From the NCBI GenBank assembly GCA_016790075.1, contig JAEUPP010000024.1:124001-188000 (forward strand): a stretch of 64,000 nt of DNA. Direction: 5' to 3'. Origin of the DNA: Rhodanobacteraceae bacterium. GTDB lineage: Bacteria > Pseudomonadota > Gammaproteobacteria > Xanthomonadales > Rhodanobacteraceae. Position 1 is the stretch's first letter. Each line of letters starts with the position of its first letter. The notes beneath the pieces were generated by a model. The model was not told where the DNA came from. It made no database searches and saw nothing but the letters and a program-made list of their open reading frames with translations. Made by a program: the position numbers and the translations under genes. Shown piece by piece: positions 8,637-17,108 of this stretch.

Positions 8637-11480
8637 ATGCACTTCACTCCCGGTCAACGCTGGATTTCCAATGCCGAACCCGAGCTAGGACTAGGCACCA
8701 TCTTGCGCATCGAGGGGCGCAGTATCCAGGTGCTGTTCGCAAAATCCGGCGTACTGCGCCACTACGCGGCGCATGCGGCGCCGCTGGTCCGGGCCGAATT
8801 CCGCGTCGGCCAGAAGGTCAGCGGCAAGGGCGAGCAGTTCACCGTAGAACGCGTCGAGACGCATCAGGGACTGCTGCACTACCACGGCAGCGGGCATGCC
8901 CTGGTTGAAGGCGAGCTCGACGATGTGCAAAGCCTTTCGCAGGCCGATGAACGATTGCTCTCAGGGCGACTGGATCGCCCCGACCGCTTCGATTTCCGCC
9001 TGGAAGCACTGAACCGCCGTGCCGGTGCGCGCCGCAGCATCGATTTCGGTCTGGGTGCAGCGCGAATTGCGCTGGTGCCGCACCAGCTGCGTGTCGCGCA
9101 GATCGGTGCTAGCCGCCGCCCGGTGCGTGCGCTGCTGGCGGACGAAGTCGGCCTGGGCAAGACCATCGAGGCCGGCATGATCCTCGCCCGCCTGCTCGCA
9201 GCCGGTCGCGTCGAACGTGTGCTCGTGCTACTGCCCGAACCGCTGGTCTACCAGTGGTTCGTCGAATTGCTGCGGCGCTTTAACTTGCAATTCTCCATTT
9301 TTGACGAGGAGCGCTGCGCTGCGATCGAACTCGCCGGCGATGCACGCAACCCGTTCGAGGACGAGCAGCTCGTCATCACCGATCTCGCCTTCCTTGCCGG
9401 CGACCGCCGCCGCGCCGAGCAAGCCGTCGCTGCGGGCTGGGATCTGCTCGTCGTCGACGAGGCGCATCATCTGGCCTGGACGCCGCAGGCGGCGAGCCGC
9501 GAATACGCCCTGGTCGAAACCCTGGCCGCGGCAACCCCAGGCGTGATCCTGCTGACCGCTACGCCGGAGCAGTTGGGCCGCACTGGCCATTTCGCCCGCC
9601 TGCGCCTGCTCGACCCGGCGCGCTATCACGATCTCGAACGCTATACCGCCGAAGCCGAAGGTTATCTCTCACTTTCCCAGATCGCGGCCAAGCTAGGCGA
9701 CGGCGCGCCGCTGACGGCGGCCGAGCAGGAGGAACTCGCTCTGCGCCTTGGCGACGATGCGTCCAGCCAGGCATTGCTTGAGCGCCTGGCCACGGACGCG
9801 AGCGTGACCAGCGCCCTGCTGGACGCGCTGATCGACCGCCACGGCACGGGCCGTGTGATGTTCCGCAACCGCCGCGCCGTCGTCGGCGGCTTTCCCAAGC
9901 GCGTTCCGCGCATCGAAGTGATAGACGGCGTGGAACTCGCCGACGACCAGCGCCAGCGTCTCCTGACCGAGTTCCTGTCGGATATCCAGCAACCGCCGTC
10001 GCAGCACGAATACGACTACACCGCCGACCCGCGCCTGCCCTGGCTGATCGGCGTGCTGGAAAAACATCCGCGCGACAAATTCCTGCTGATCTGCCGCAGC
10101 CAGGCCAAGGTGCTCGCTCTCGAAGAAGCTGTGCGTACGCGCAGCGGCATCAACCTCGCGCGCTTCCACGAAGGCCTGTCCATCGTGCATCGCGACCGCA
10201 ACGCGGCGTATTTCGCCGACCCGGAAGGCGCACGCCTGCTGATCTGCTCCGAAATCGGCTCGGAAGGCCGCAACTTCCAGTTCGCGCACCATCTGATTCT
10301 CTGGGACGTGCCGCTGGATCCGGACCTGCTGGAGCAGCGTATCGGCCGCCTCGATCGCATCGGCCAGCAGCACGACATCCAGTTGCATGCCGTCGCGTTC
10401 AGCGGCAGTGCGCAGCATGTGCTGCTGCGCTGGTACCAGGAAGGCCTCGACGCACTGCGTACCAGTCCGGCCGACGGGCGCGAACTCTACAAACGCTTCG
10501 GCGCCGACCTCGCCGAACGCGCCGCCACCCATGCGCTAGAAGGCACCGATCCCGATCAGGAGCTGGACTCCCTGATCGCCGAGACTCGCGCCACCCACGA
10601 AGAGCTCTCACGGCTGGTACATGCCGGGCGCGACCGTCTGCTGGAACTCGCCAGCAGCCGCGAAGCGCGCGAAGAAACACTGCGCGAGGCGCTGCTGGCG
10701 GCCGACGCGGATCTCGATACCGAAGATTTCATCCTGCGCCTGTTCGAGCAGTTCGGCATCGAACACGAGGAAACGGGGCCACGCACCTGGGTGCTCGATC
10801 CCGAATACGTCAGCACCGAAGGCCTGGCCGGACTGAAGGACGGGCCACAGCAGGTCACCTTCGACCGGGCCACAGCGCTGGCACGCGAGGAACTGCCCTT
10901 GCTGCGCAACGACCACCCACTGGTGATCGGTGCGCTGGACCTGCTGCTGGAAGGCGAACAGGGCAATGCCGCGTTTCTTGTCGACGACGCACTGCCACCG
11001 CGCACCGTGTTGCTCGAGGCGGTCTACGTGCTGGAGTGCGTCGCGCAGCGCAGCCTCGGCATCGATCGCTTCCTGCCGCCGCTGCCGCTGCGCGTCGTGG
11101 TCGATACCAAGCTGCAGGCACGCGACTACAAGCCGAATCCGGTCTCGCTGAAGAAAGCCGCCGACCGCGCAGTCGATTTCAACCGCTACCGCAAATTCAT
11201 CGCCCAGCTCGTGCCGCCCATGCTCGAACGCTGCGAAACCGCAGCGCGTGAAGCAGCGGCGCGCGCGATCAGCTCAGCCTCGACCAAGGCCGATGCGGCA
11301 CTGGGTGCGGACATCGCACGCCTGCAAGCCTTGCGCAGCGTCAACCCGGCCGTGCGCGGCGAGGAAATCGACGCCTTGGCCGAGGAGCGCGCAGCCATCG
11401 CCGAGGCACTGCCACGCGCGCGGCCACGCCTGGACGCCGTGCGCTTTGTCTGCAGCCAGGATTTCCTGAGCCTGCGCTGA
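8637..11480 (+). CDS. rapA: RNA polymerase-associated ATPase RapA
   Basis: 947-residue Swi2/Snf2-type ATPase that binds RNA polymerase core and recycles stalled or post-termination complexes. The start HFTPGQRWISNAEPELGLGT aligns with E. coli RapA. The Walker A region is LLADEVGLGKTIEAGM, the DEAH box is VVDEAHHL, and motif VI is QRIGRLDRIGQ. The C-terminus SVNPAVRGEEIDAL also matches the family. ATG 8637 was chosen over the in-frame ATG at 8592 because it reproduces the family N-terminus. The 143-base gap upstream shows no other gene. Confidence 0.96.
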   Translation: MHFTPGQRWISNAEPELGLGTILRIEGRSIQVLFAKSGVLRHYAAHAAPLVRAEFRVGQKVSGKGEQFTVERVETHQGLLHYHGSGHALVEGELDDVQSLSQADERLLSGRLDRPDRFDFRLEALNRRAGARRSIDFGLGAARIALVPHQLRVAQIGASRRPVRALLADEVGLGKTIEAGMILARLLAAGRVERVLVLLPEPLVYQWFVELLRRFNLQFSIFDEERCAAIELAGDARNPFEDEQLVITDLAFLAGDRRRAEQAVAAGWDLLVVDEAHHLAWTPQAASREYALVETLAAATPGVILLTATPEQLGRTGHFARLRLLDPARYHDLERYTAEAEGYLSLSQIAAKLGDGAPLTAAEQEELALRLGDDASSQALLERLATDASVTSALLDALIDRHGTGRVMFRNRRAVVGGFPKRVPRIEVIDGVELADDQRQRLLTEFLSDIQQPPSQHEYDYTADPRLPWLIGVLEKHPRDKFLLICRSQAKVLALEEAVRTRSGINLARFHEGLSIVHRDRNAAYFADPEGARLLICSEIGSEGRNFQFAHHLILWDVPLDPDLLEQRIGRLDRIGQQHDIQLHAVAFSGSAQHVLLRWYQEGLDALRTSPADGRELYKRFGADLAERAATHALEGTDPDQELDSLIAETRATHEELSRLVHAGRDRLLELASSREAREETLREALLAADADLDTEDFILRLFEQFGIEHEETGPRTWVLDPEYVSTEGLAGLKDGPQQVTFDRATALAREELPLLRNDHPLVIGALDLLLEGEQGNAAFLVDDALPPRTVLLEAVYVLECVAQRSLGIDRFLPPLPLRVVVDTKLQARDYKPNPVSLKKAADRAVDFNRYRKFIAQLVPPMLERCETAAREAAARAISSASTKADAALGADIARLQALRSVNPAVRGEEIDALAEERAAIAEALPRARPRLDAVRFVCSQDFLSLR

Positions 11481-12045
11481 TCCCAGCTGCCGCCGGCCGG
11501 CTCCCACGCGCCGGCGCAGGCCAGGAAATTGCGCGAACCGGCCACGACCTGGGCGAGTAACCAAGGCGACGCTGTCGCATTTGGTCCACCTGCCGCCACA
11601 GCAAGTCGATGAAATGCCGCCGGATCGCGCAGGCGTCTATCTCGCAGTCGGGCAGCGCCTTACGCAGCTCGACTCGCAACCGCCCCAGGCGAAGACGAAT
11701 TGCGCGGCTGCGCCCTGGTCATGCGGGCAGCGAGTTACATACGACGTGATCGGTGGCAGGATGCGCGGCGCAACGACAACGAAGCACTGACTGCAAGCGG
11801 CAAAACAGCTTGATAAATCGCGCCACCTGGTTTTAGCAAAAGACACTTTGTCATTTGTGAAACAGACGGATTCGTTGCCGAATGTGAAAAATGCGAGACG
11901 CTGCAACGCAACGCGGCAGTTTCGCACCCGGTTGCGGCGTGCCGCTGAATCCCTCTACCCCCCGGAATGCGGCACGCCCGGGACACCGCGCCATGGACCG
12001 CTCATCCGCGGCGCGGTGTCCGCCTGATCGGATATCCCTTGCCCT
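11481..12045. other. 565-base gap without a confident gene
   Basis: The first 220 bases still look coding. On the reverse strand a start-less frame reads VELRKALPDCEIDACAIRR and then HFIDLLWRQVDQM, followed by a frame change to ATASPWLLAQVVAGSRNFLA. This could be a decayed gene, but no family was recognised. From about 11800 to 11900 the sequence becomes AT-richer. The last 65 bases hold the hairpin described separately. No intact ORF with a start, ribosome site and plausible composition was found. Confidence 0.4.
11981..12021. terminator. 12-bp stem hairpin downstream of the methyltransferase gene
   Basis: ggacaccgcgcc at 11981-11992 pairs exactly with ggcgcggtgtcc at 12010-12021, leaving a 17-base loop. 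It lies 25 bases beyond the stop of the reverse-strand gene ending at 12046, so it is a likely terminator for that operon. No long T run follows. Confidence 0.55.
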
Positions 12046-12648
12046 CTAATCCGCGGCGGCTTCCATCGCCGTGATCCACGGTGCCTGGCGCGGCCCTACC
12101 CAGCCCATGGAGCCGACCGACATCAGACCCGCTTCGGCGAACGTCTGCCGGTACCAGCGCGGCGTGCGGCGGTGGAAGCCGTCGAGATCGCCGACCAGCT
12201 TGTCACGCGTCGTATAGACCTCGATGTAAGCCAGCCCTTCGAGCAGATCGACTATGCCATTCAGCCCGCGCCGCAGTTCCGATGCGCGCACGTAGTGCAG
12301 CACGTCGGCACAGACAATGAGGTCAAAACGCGTTTCAAAGCGCAACTGTTCGAGCTGACCGAACGTCGCCTGCCGCAGGTTGCGTGTACGCCCCCAGCGC
12401 GATACGGCGTATTCGCTGGGATCCAGGCCCAGGTAATGAGCCTGCGGCCGCAGCGCATGCAGCGGTGCCTGCCAGGCACCTTCGCCGCAGCCAACATCCA
12501 GCACGTTACGTATTGGGCGACCAAGGTAGTACTCGGCCATGGCGACCGCCATGGCGACCTTGCGCGCCAGCACATCACGCGAGATCACCCGATGCTCGCT
12601 GTCGCGGTACCACTTGTCGAAATAAGCACGATCGTAGACCTTGCTCAT
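12046..12648 (-). CDS. Class I SAM-dependent methyltransferase, substrate unknown
   Basis: 200-residue protein with a Rossmann methyltransferase core. Motif I is VLDVGCGEGAWQAPL, the second acidic strand is YLGLDPSEYAV, and motif IV is FDLIVCADVLHYV. The N-terminal region YDRAYFDKWYRDSEHRV is a typical lid helix of small-molecule methyltransferases. There is no signal peptide or extra domain. The start ATG overlaps the stop of the upstream YjbR-like gene by four bases, so the two are probably translationally coupled. The substrate cannot be predicted. Confidence 0.88.
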   Translation of the reverse strand: MSKVYDRAYFDKWYRDSEHRVISRDVLARKVAMAVAMAEYYLGRPIRNVLDVGCGEGAWQAPLHALRPQAHYLGLDPSEYAVSRWGRTRNLRQATFGQLEQLRFETRFDLIVCADVLHYVRASELRRGLNGIVDLLEGLAYIEVYTTRDKLVGDLDGFHRRTPRWYRQTFAEAGLMSVGSMGWVGPRQAPWITAMEAAAD

Positions 12649-13013
12649 GACGCCGGCCCGCCGAGCTCGCGCCGCGCCTTGGGTGGCAGCTTGTCGACGA
12701 CCAGCTCGTAGGAGCGGCGCAGAAAGGCCTCGAGCTCCCCCGGTGCAAGGCGTTCGGGTTCGGTCAGCGTGATCCAGAACGCGCGCGCCATATAAGGCGC
12801 CGGCATAAAGCCGGGCTGTTCGGCCAATTCAAAAAATCGATCAGCATCGACCTTGAACGATACGCGGCCGCGCTCTACGCCCAAGGTGCAATAGACCGCG
12901 AACATCTTGCCAGCCACGTTGTATACCAGATCGACCTCCCACTTCAGCGCGGTGCTCACCCCAGGCCATTGCGCGCAAATCGCATCCAGCTGTGCTGACT
13001 CCAAGCTCGTCAT
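12645..13013 (-). CDS. MmcQ/YjbR-family protein
   Basis: 122-residue protein of the MmcQ/YjbR fold (CyaY-like, often annotated as DNA-binding). The expected features are the N-terminal helix, then ALKWEVDLVYNVAGKMFAVY, the strand RVSFKVDADRF, and the final FWITLTEPERL with the helix SYELVVDKLP. No catalytic role is established for the family. It overlaps the downstream methyltransferase gene by four bases and lies 6 bases from the L,D-transpeptidase gene upstream, so the three form a tight reverse-strand operon. Confidence 0.88.
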   Translation of the reverse strand: MTSLESAQLDAICAQWPGVSTALKWEVDLVYNVAGKMFAVYCTLGVERGRVSFKVDADRFFELAEQPGFMPAPYMARAFWITLTEPERLAPGELEAFLRRSYELVVDKLPPKARRELGGPAS

Positions 13014-13019
13014 CTGACC

Positions 13020-13775
13020 TCACCCCTCGATGTGGTAGCGCCGGTTGCGCACATCCACGCGCGGCGGCCTGCGGGTACGCTCGAAGGCATCGTACCCGGG
13101 CTTGAGCTCGGACCAGAAATCGAACCAGGCTGAATGGCGTTCCGCAGCAAGCGCCGCATCGTCGAGCCGGAATGGAAAAGCGTGCACCTGGAAGGCCGGC
13201 TGGCCTGCCCGCAGCGCCGCATCAACCAGCGTATAGATCTCTTCGATCGCCGCGTCCCCCATCGCATAGCAACCGATGGAAACGCAATTGCCGTGCACCA
13301 TGAGGAAGTCGCCGGTATAGCCCTGTGCCCGCTCGTAGGCATTCGGATAGCCCAGGTTGAACGCCAGATGGTAGCGGCTGGCCGGATTGAGCTGGCCGCG
13401 CGCCACGCGGTAGAAGCCTTCGGGCGCCTGATTGTCACCCTGCCGGCGTTTGGGGCCCAGCTCACCGGAATAGCGGCAGATCGGATAAGTACGGAACAGG
13501 CGATAGCCGCCGTCACTGCCAGCCATCCACAACTCAAGTTCGTTTTCGCGCTTGAAGATGCGCACGAATACCGCAGCACCGAGCTCCAGTCCCAGCGGAC
13601 GCAGATCGCGCTGCAATGCGGGAGTCACGCGCTGAGCCGCATCGCTGGCGCGGGTCGCGGCATGGGCGTCAATGGCGGTCATCAGGCGGCGCCCAGCCAG
13701 TGGTTCAACGGCGAGCCCTGCCAGCAGCAACATACCAGCCAGAAACAGCACAAACGGTCCACGCAACATGTCCAT
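13020..13775 (-). CDS. YafK-like L,D-transpeptidase-fold protein
   Basis: 251-residue protein with an N-terminal membrane anchor or signal segment (FVLFLAGMLLLAGLA) and a YkuD-type catalytic domain. The active-site signature is HGNCVSIGCY, with His161 and Cys169. The surrounding sequence (FKRENELELWM, GDNQAPEGFYRVARGQLNP, NLGYPNAYERAQGYTG) is characteristic of the YafK/DpaA branch, which acts on peptidoglycan-attached lipoprotein links rather than forming crosslinks. It acts in the periplasm. It probably heads the operon with the YjbR-like and methyltransferase genes. Confidence 0.87.
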   Translation of the reverse strand: MDMLRGPFVLFLAGMLLLAGLAVEPLAGRRLMTAIDAHAATRASDAAQRVTPALQRDLRPLGLELGAAVFVRIFKRENELELWMAGSDGGYRLFRTYPICRYSGELGPKRRQGDNQAPEGFYRVARGQLNPASRYHLAFNLGYPNAYERAQGYTGDFLMVHGNCVSIGCYAMGDAAIEEIYTLVDAALRAGQPAFQVHAFPFRLDDAALAAERHSAWFDFWSELKPGYDAFERTRRPPRVDVRNRRYHIEG

Positions 13776-13803
13776 ATCCGGCTAAATGGCGACGCAAGTG
13801 TAT

Positions 13804-16659
13804 CTAGGCAGCGCCCTCTGCGGGGTCAAACGAACTGGCCAGCGCCACCCGATTGCGCCCTTCATCCTTGGCACGGTAAAGCGCCGCATCAGCCTGTGCG
13901 AGCAACGTTTCGGCCGCTCCTGATCCCTCAGGCACCAATGCTGCTGCGCCGATGGAGATCGTCACATCACAAGCCTCAGCGACAGCGAGGCACAACCGCT
14001 TGCCAAGCTCACCCGCTGCGGCGAGGTCGCAATGCGGCACGACCAGACAGAACTCCTCGCCGCCAAAACGCGCAACCAGTGTGTTCTCGCGCACCCCACG
14101 CAGCAGCGCCGCGGCAACACAACGCAGGGCGTTGTCGCCCGCAAGATGGCCATGTGCATCGTTATAGGCCTTGAAGCGATCGACATCGGCCAGCAGCACC
14201 GCAACCGGACGACGTGTACACGCGGCTGCGTCGAGCACACTGGCGAGGAAGGCATCGAAACGCCGCCGGTTGGCCACGCCAGTCAGTCCGTCGCGCTCGG
14301 CCAGGTCGCGTAGCGTCATGTTCGCCTGCTCGAGTTCGGCCGTATGTGCACGTACCAGAGCCTGCAACTGCTGGTTGCGCACATCCAGCCGGTGAATGCG
14401 GGCGCGCAAACCCAGGCTCAGCACGAAGGCAGCGGCCATAATCGCCAACAGCGCCAACAGCAATTGCACTCCAGCGCGCTGATACCAGCGCGGCACTACG
14501 CGCAGATCCAGTACCTGAGGCGCAAACTCCTGCCCATTGCTCGTGCGGGCACGCACCTCGAAACGGTAGTCAGCCGGGGGCAATTGCGCGTAGCTGAATT
14601 CGGCGCGCGGGCTCCAGTCGGACCAATGCTCGTCAAGACCGGCAATACGCGCCTGGAACTGTGGCGGCGCAGTCAACCGCAGATCAAGCAGTGCGACACG
14701 GAACAGCAGAGATCCCGCGCCGTAGTCGACTTCGGCCCGGCCACTCAGCGGCAGCGCGCGGCTCACCCCATCGCGCTGCTGCAGCTCCAGCGAATGCAGG
14801 CGCAGCCTGGCTTCCTGCGGGCGTTCTTCCCGCACCGCCGCGGCATCGTAGTGCAGCAGCTGGCTACCGCTGCCAACAAGGACGTCGCCGTCCGGCAGCA
14901 CGGCCAAGGCTGCGATCGCGCCCGAACCGCGGTCTAGTGAATCAACCCGCCGCCACTGGCGCCCTGCGTCACGCTGGTAGACGCTACGATAGCTGAACGC
15001 CCAGCCCCCACCATTGACGCCCTCGCTCAGGCTTACTACTTCCTTGGGCTGCAGCAGGGCCGCAAGCCCATCGAGTGGATCAGCGACAAACTGCGCGCCG
15101 TCCCAGCGAAACAGGCCGAGCTCGGTGCTCACATACAGCACGCCACCGAGTTCACTGACGGTGGCCGGCCCCTGCTCGCCGACACTGATCTGCTCCGTAA
15201 AACGCTCGATACGCGGCGGCTGGGCCGGATCGGCGGATATCTGCACTCGCATCAGGCCGCGATCTTCACTGCCCAGCCAGGCGGCATCTGCCGCGCTATC
15301 GACGATGCTGAGCACGCGCGCCTGCAGCTCGGTATGTGGCGCGGCAAGCTGCCAGCCGCCGGCTTCGCGCCGCAGCAGGCCAAAACCACTTTCCGTCCCG
15401 ACCCAGGCCCGCGCCGGATCGAAGCGCGAGCGCAGAAGCAGACGTGGATACAGATCGTCCGGACCAATTCGCGTTCCATCGTTGCGCTTCAAGCTATAAC
15501 TATCCGCAAGCAGACTGGCCTCGCCATCCGGCAAACGGCTCCAGGCTTCGCCTTCGTAGTTCTGATCGGCGACGAACGCTTGCGCTGCGCCGTGATCACC
15601 CCAGGGTGCCCTGAGCACGCCCATCGCCGACATCAACCATAGTTCACCGCGGTCGTACTGCATTTCGTGCACACCGCCGCGAATACCGTCGTCCGTACCG
15701 TAGGCACTCCAGGCCACCGGCCAGGGCAACCGCACGACACCTCCGTCATCAGCAACGAGCACCGCTCCATCCTGGTCAACGACGACGTCGGTCTGGAACG
15801 TCGTGCCGAGGTTGATGCGGCGCAGCGCGGCCGTATTCACGTTGACCACACGCAGTACGCCGTCATCACCTGCGTACGCGACATGCTCGGCATCGAGCAC
15901 GGCACCGTCATTGAAATGACGAGTATCACCGTCACCCAGCAAGGGCTTGACCCTGCCGTTCTCCAGTATGACCAGCCGTGGGGTCTGGTCGTGTACCAAC
16001 AGGCGCCGATCATCCAAGGACAACAAGGCAAACGCCGGCTCCGTGGCAAATTCGGCGCCCCCGGGGATCAGCTCAAAGGTTTCCCCCACACGACGCTTCA
16101 ACCCTTCACCACGCCAGTTAACGACCAGCTCGCCCGCATGTTCGACTATGCCGCCGAAACGGTTGGGCGCATGCCAGATACCAAGACGCCGCCCCCCGGC
16201 ATCAACCTCGAACAACCAGCGCAGGGCACGGAAGTACATGCTGTCGCCGTGTTCGACGATATCCCAGATATCGACGAAACCCTGCGCCCCGACATCAGCG
16301 GCAAAAGCGGCGGAATAGTCGACAAGGCGATCGCGACCCTCGGTGGTGCGTTCGATACGTCCGAAACAGTCCGTTGCACCGAACCATAACCGGCCATGGC
16401 TATCGCGCCGCAACGCGCGTACCACGCCGGGTCGCGGCAGCGCGATCGACTCCCAGCGCACGCCGTCAAAGCGCAGAACCGCGTTGTCCGCCCCGACATA
16501 GAGCAGACCATCACTGCTGCGCGCTACCGCGAAATACTGCGGAAAAACATCGATGTCCGGCGTAAACCTTGTCAGCAGCGGCGTGGCGGCCCAGAGTGTC
16601 GTGGCGCAAAGCCAGAACACCGCCGCTGCGAAAGCACGACTCGCCACACCTGGCCGCAT
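13804..16659 (-). CDS. Periplasmic-propeller sensor diguanylate cyclase
   Basis: 951-residue membrane protein. A signal peptide (MRPGVASRAFAAAVFWL...) leads into two-component-regulator propeller blades (LYVGADNAVLRFDG, GRLWFGATDCFGRIER, LYVSTELGLFRWDG), then a Y_Y_Y-like beta domain (YSYAQLPPADYRFEVRARTS in spirit, about 680-760). One membrane helix (VQLLLALLAIMAAAFVLSL), a coiled coil and a GGDEF domain follow. The catalytic motif is GGEEF at 866-870 in ARFGGEEFCLVV, so cyclic-di-GMP synthesis is expected. The product inhibition I-site position reads RENT instead of RxxD, suggesting relaxed feedback control. The longer open frame was trimmed to ATG 16659. It probably senses an extracytoplasmic ligand. 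Confidence 0.9.
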   Translation of the reverse strand: MRPGVASRAFAAAVFWLCATTLWAATPLLTRFTPDIDVFPQYFAVARSSDGLLYVGADNAVLRFDGVRWESIALPRPGVVRALRRDSHGRLWFGATDCFGRIERTTEGRDRLVDYSAAFAADVGAQGFVDIWDIVEHGDSMYFRALRWLFEVDAGGRRLGIWHAPNRFGGIVEHAGELVVNWRGEGLKRRVGETFELIPGGAEFATEPAFALLSLDDRRLLVHDQTPRLVILENGRVKPLLGDGDTRHFNDGAVLDAEHVAYAGDDGVLRVVNVNTAALRRINLGTTFQTDVVVDQDGAVLVADDGGVVRLPWPVAWSAYGTDDGIRGGVHEMQYDRGELWLMSAMGVLRAPWGDHGAAQAFVADQNYEGEAWSRLPDGEASLLADSYSLKRNDGTRIGPDDLYPRLLLRSRFDPARAWVGTESGFGLLRREAGGWQLAAPHTELQARVLSIVDSAADAAWLGSEDRGLMRVQISADPAQPPRIERFTEQISVGEQGPATVSELGGVLYVSTELGLFRWDGAQFVADPLDGLAALLQPKEVVSLSEGVNGGGWAFSYRSVYQRDAGRQWRRVDSLDRGSGAIAALAVLPDGDVLVGSGSQLLHYDAAAVREERPQEARLRLHSLELQQRDGVSRALPLSGRAEVDYGAGSLLFRVALLDLRLTAPPQFQARIAGLDEHWSDWSPRAEFSYAQLPPADYRFEVRARTSNGQEFAPQVLDLRVVPRWYQRAGVQLLLALLAIMAAAFVLSLGLRARIHRLDVRNQQLQALVRAHTAELEQANMTLRDLAERDGLTGVANRRRFDAFLASVLDAAACTRRPVAVLLADVDRFKAYNDAHGHLAGDNALRCVAAALLRGVRENTLVARFGGEEFCLVVPHCDLAAAGELGKRLCLAVAEACDVTISIGAAALVPEGSGAAETLLAQADAALYRAKDEGRNRVALASSFDPAEGAA

Positions 16660-17108
16660 CGAAGCTCCCCCGACACCCCTTGCCGGGCATCGTAGCAACC
16701 TCAGCGAAACCTTGCGTGCCTTCATTCTGTGCCCTTCGGCGTGTCCTTGCGCGCCTCGCATGCCATGTCCTTAGCCCGCAACTCCGAAATCGGCACAGCC
16801 AAAACGCAACGATCAAACGGCAAAAGCAAGGCGAAAAGCACCAACAGAAGCAACAAAGAAGCAAAGAAGCAAGGCCACCCATAACTTCGCGGCCACCCAA
16901 AAGCAAGGCCACCCACAACTCGGAGCTTTCTGATGCCCGGCCCGGGCGTTTTCGCAGACGCCCGGGAAATCGCGTGCAGCGGACGTCAGCCGTCGCGACT
17001 CATCCGCTGCCGCTGACTACGGACATCGCGCGGGAACAGCCTTCCCGGCGGCAGTCAATCATTTCGCCGCAGGCGCAGAGCCGCGGCTTTCGAGCCACGA
17101 CGCGGCGA
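16660..17108. other. 449-base intergenic region with A-rich low-complexity tract
   Basis: Bases about 16795-16880 are a purine-rich tract made of variations on aagca and agcaac. A 14-16 base unit (gcaaggccaccca) then occurs twice, at about 16868 and 16902, with a shorter ggccaccca copy between them. A perfect-stem hairpin sits at 16941-16966. Reverse-strand ORFs across the tract are leucine/phenylalanine-rich consequences of its composition and are not called as genes. Confidence 0.5.
16941..16966. terminator. 9-bp stem hairpin downstream of the SUMF1-like gene
   Basis: cccgggcgt at 16941-16949 pairs exactly with acgcccggg at 16958-16966 around an 8-base loop. It lies about 140 bases beyond the stop of the reverse-strand gene at 17109, in a region with no other gene. 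A transcription end for that gene is the simplest reading. Confidence 0.4.

Noticed and set aside
13134-14174. 346-codon plus-strand frame across the YafK-like and GGDEF genes
   Set aside because: It lies antisense to two well-supported genes and shows glutamine/arginine/histidine-rich shadow composition.
16511-16918. Reverse-strand leucine/phenylalanine-rich membrane-like ORFs
   Set aside because: They arise from the purine-rich low-complexity tract read on the other strand, with no conserved motif and no ribosome site.
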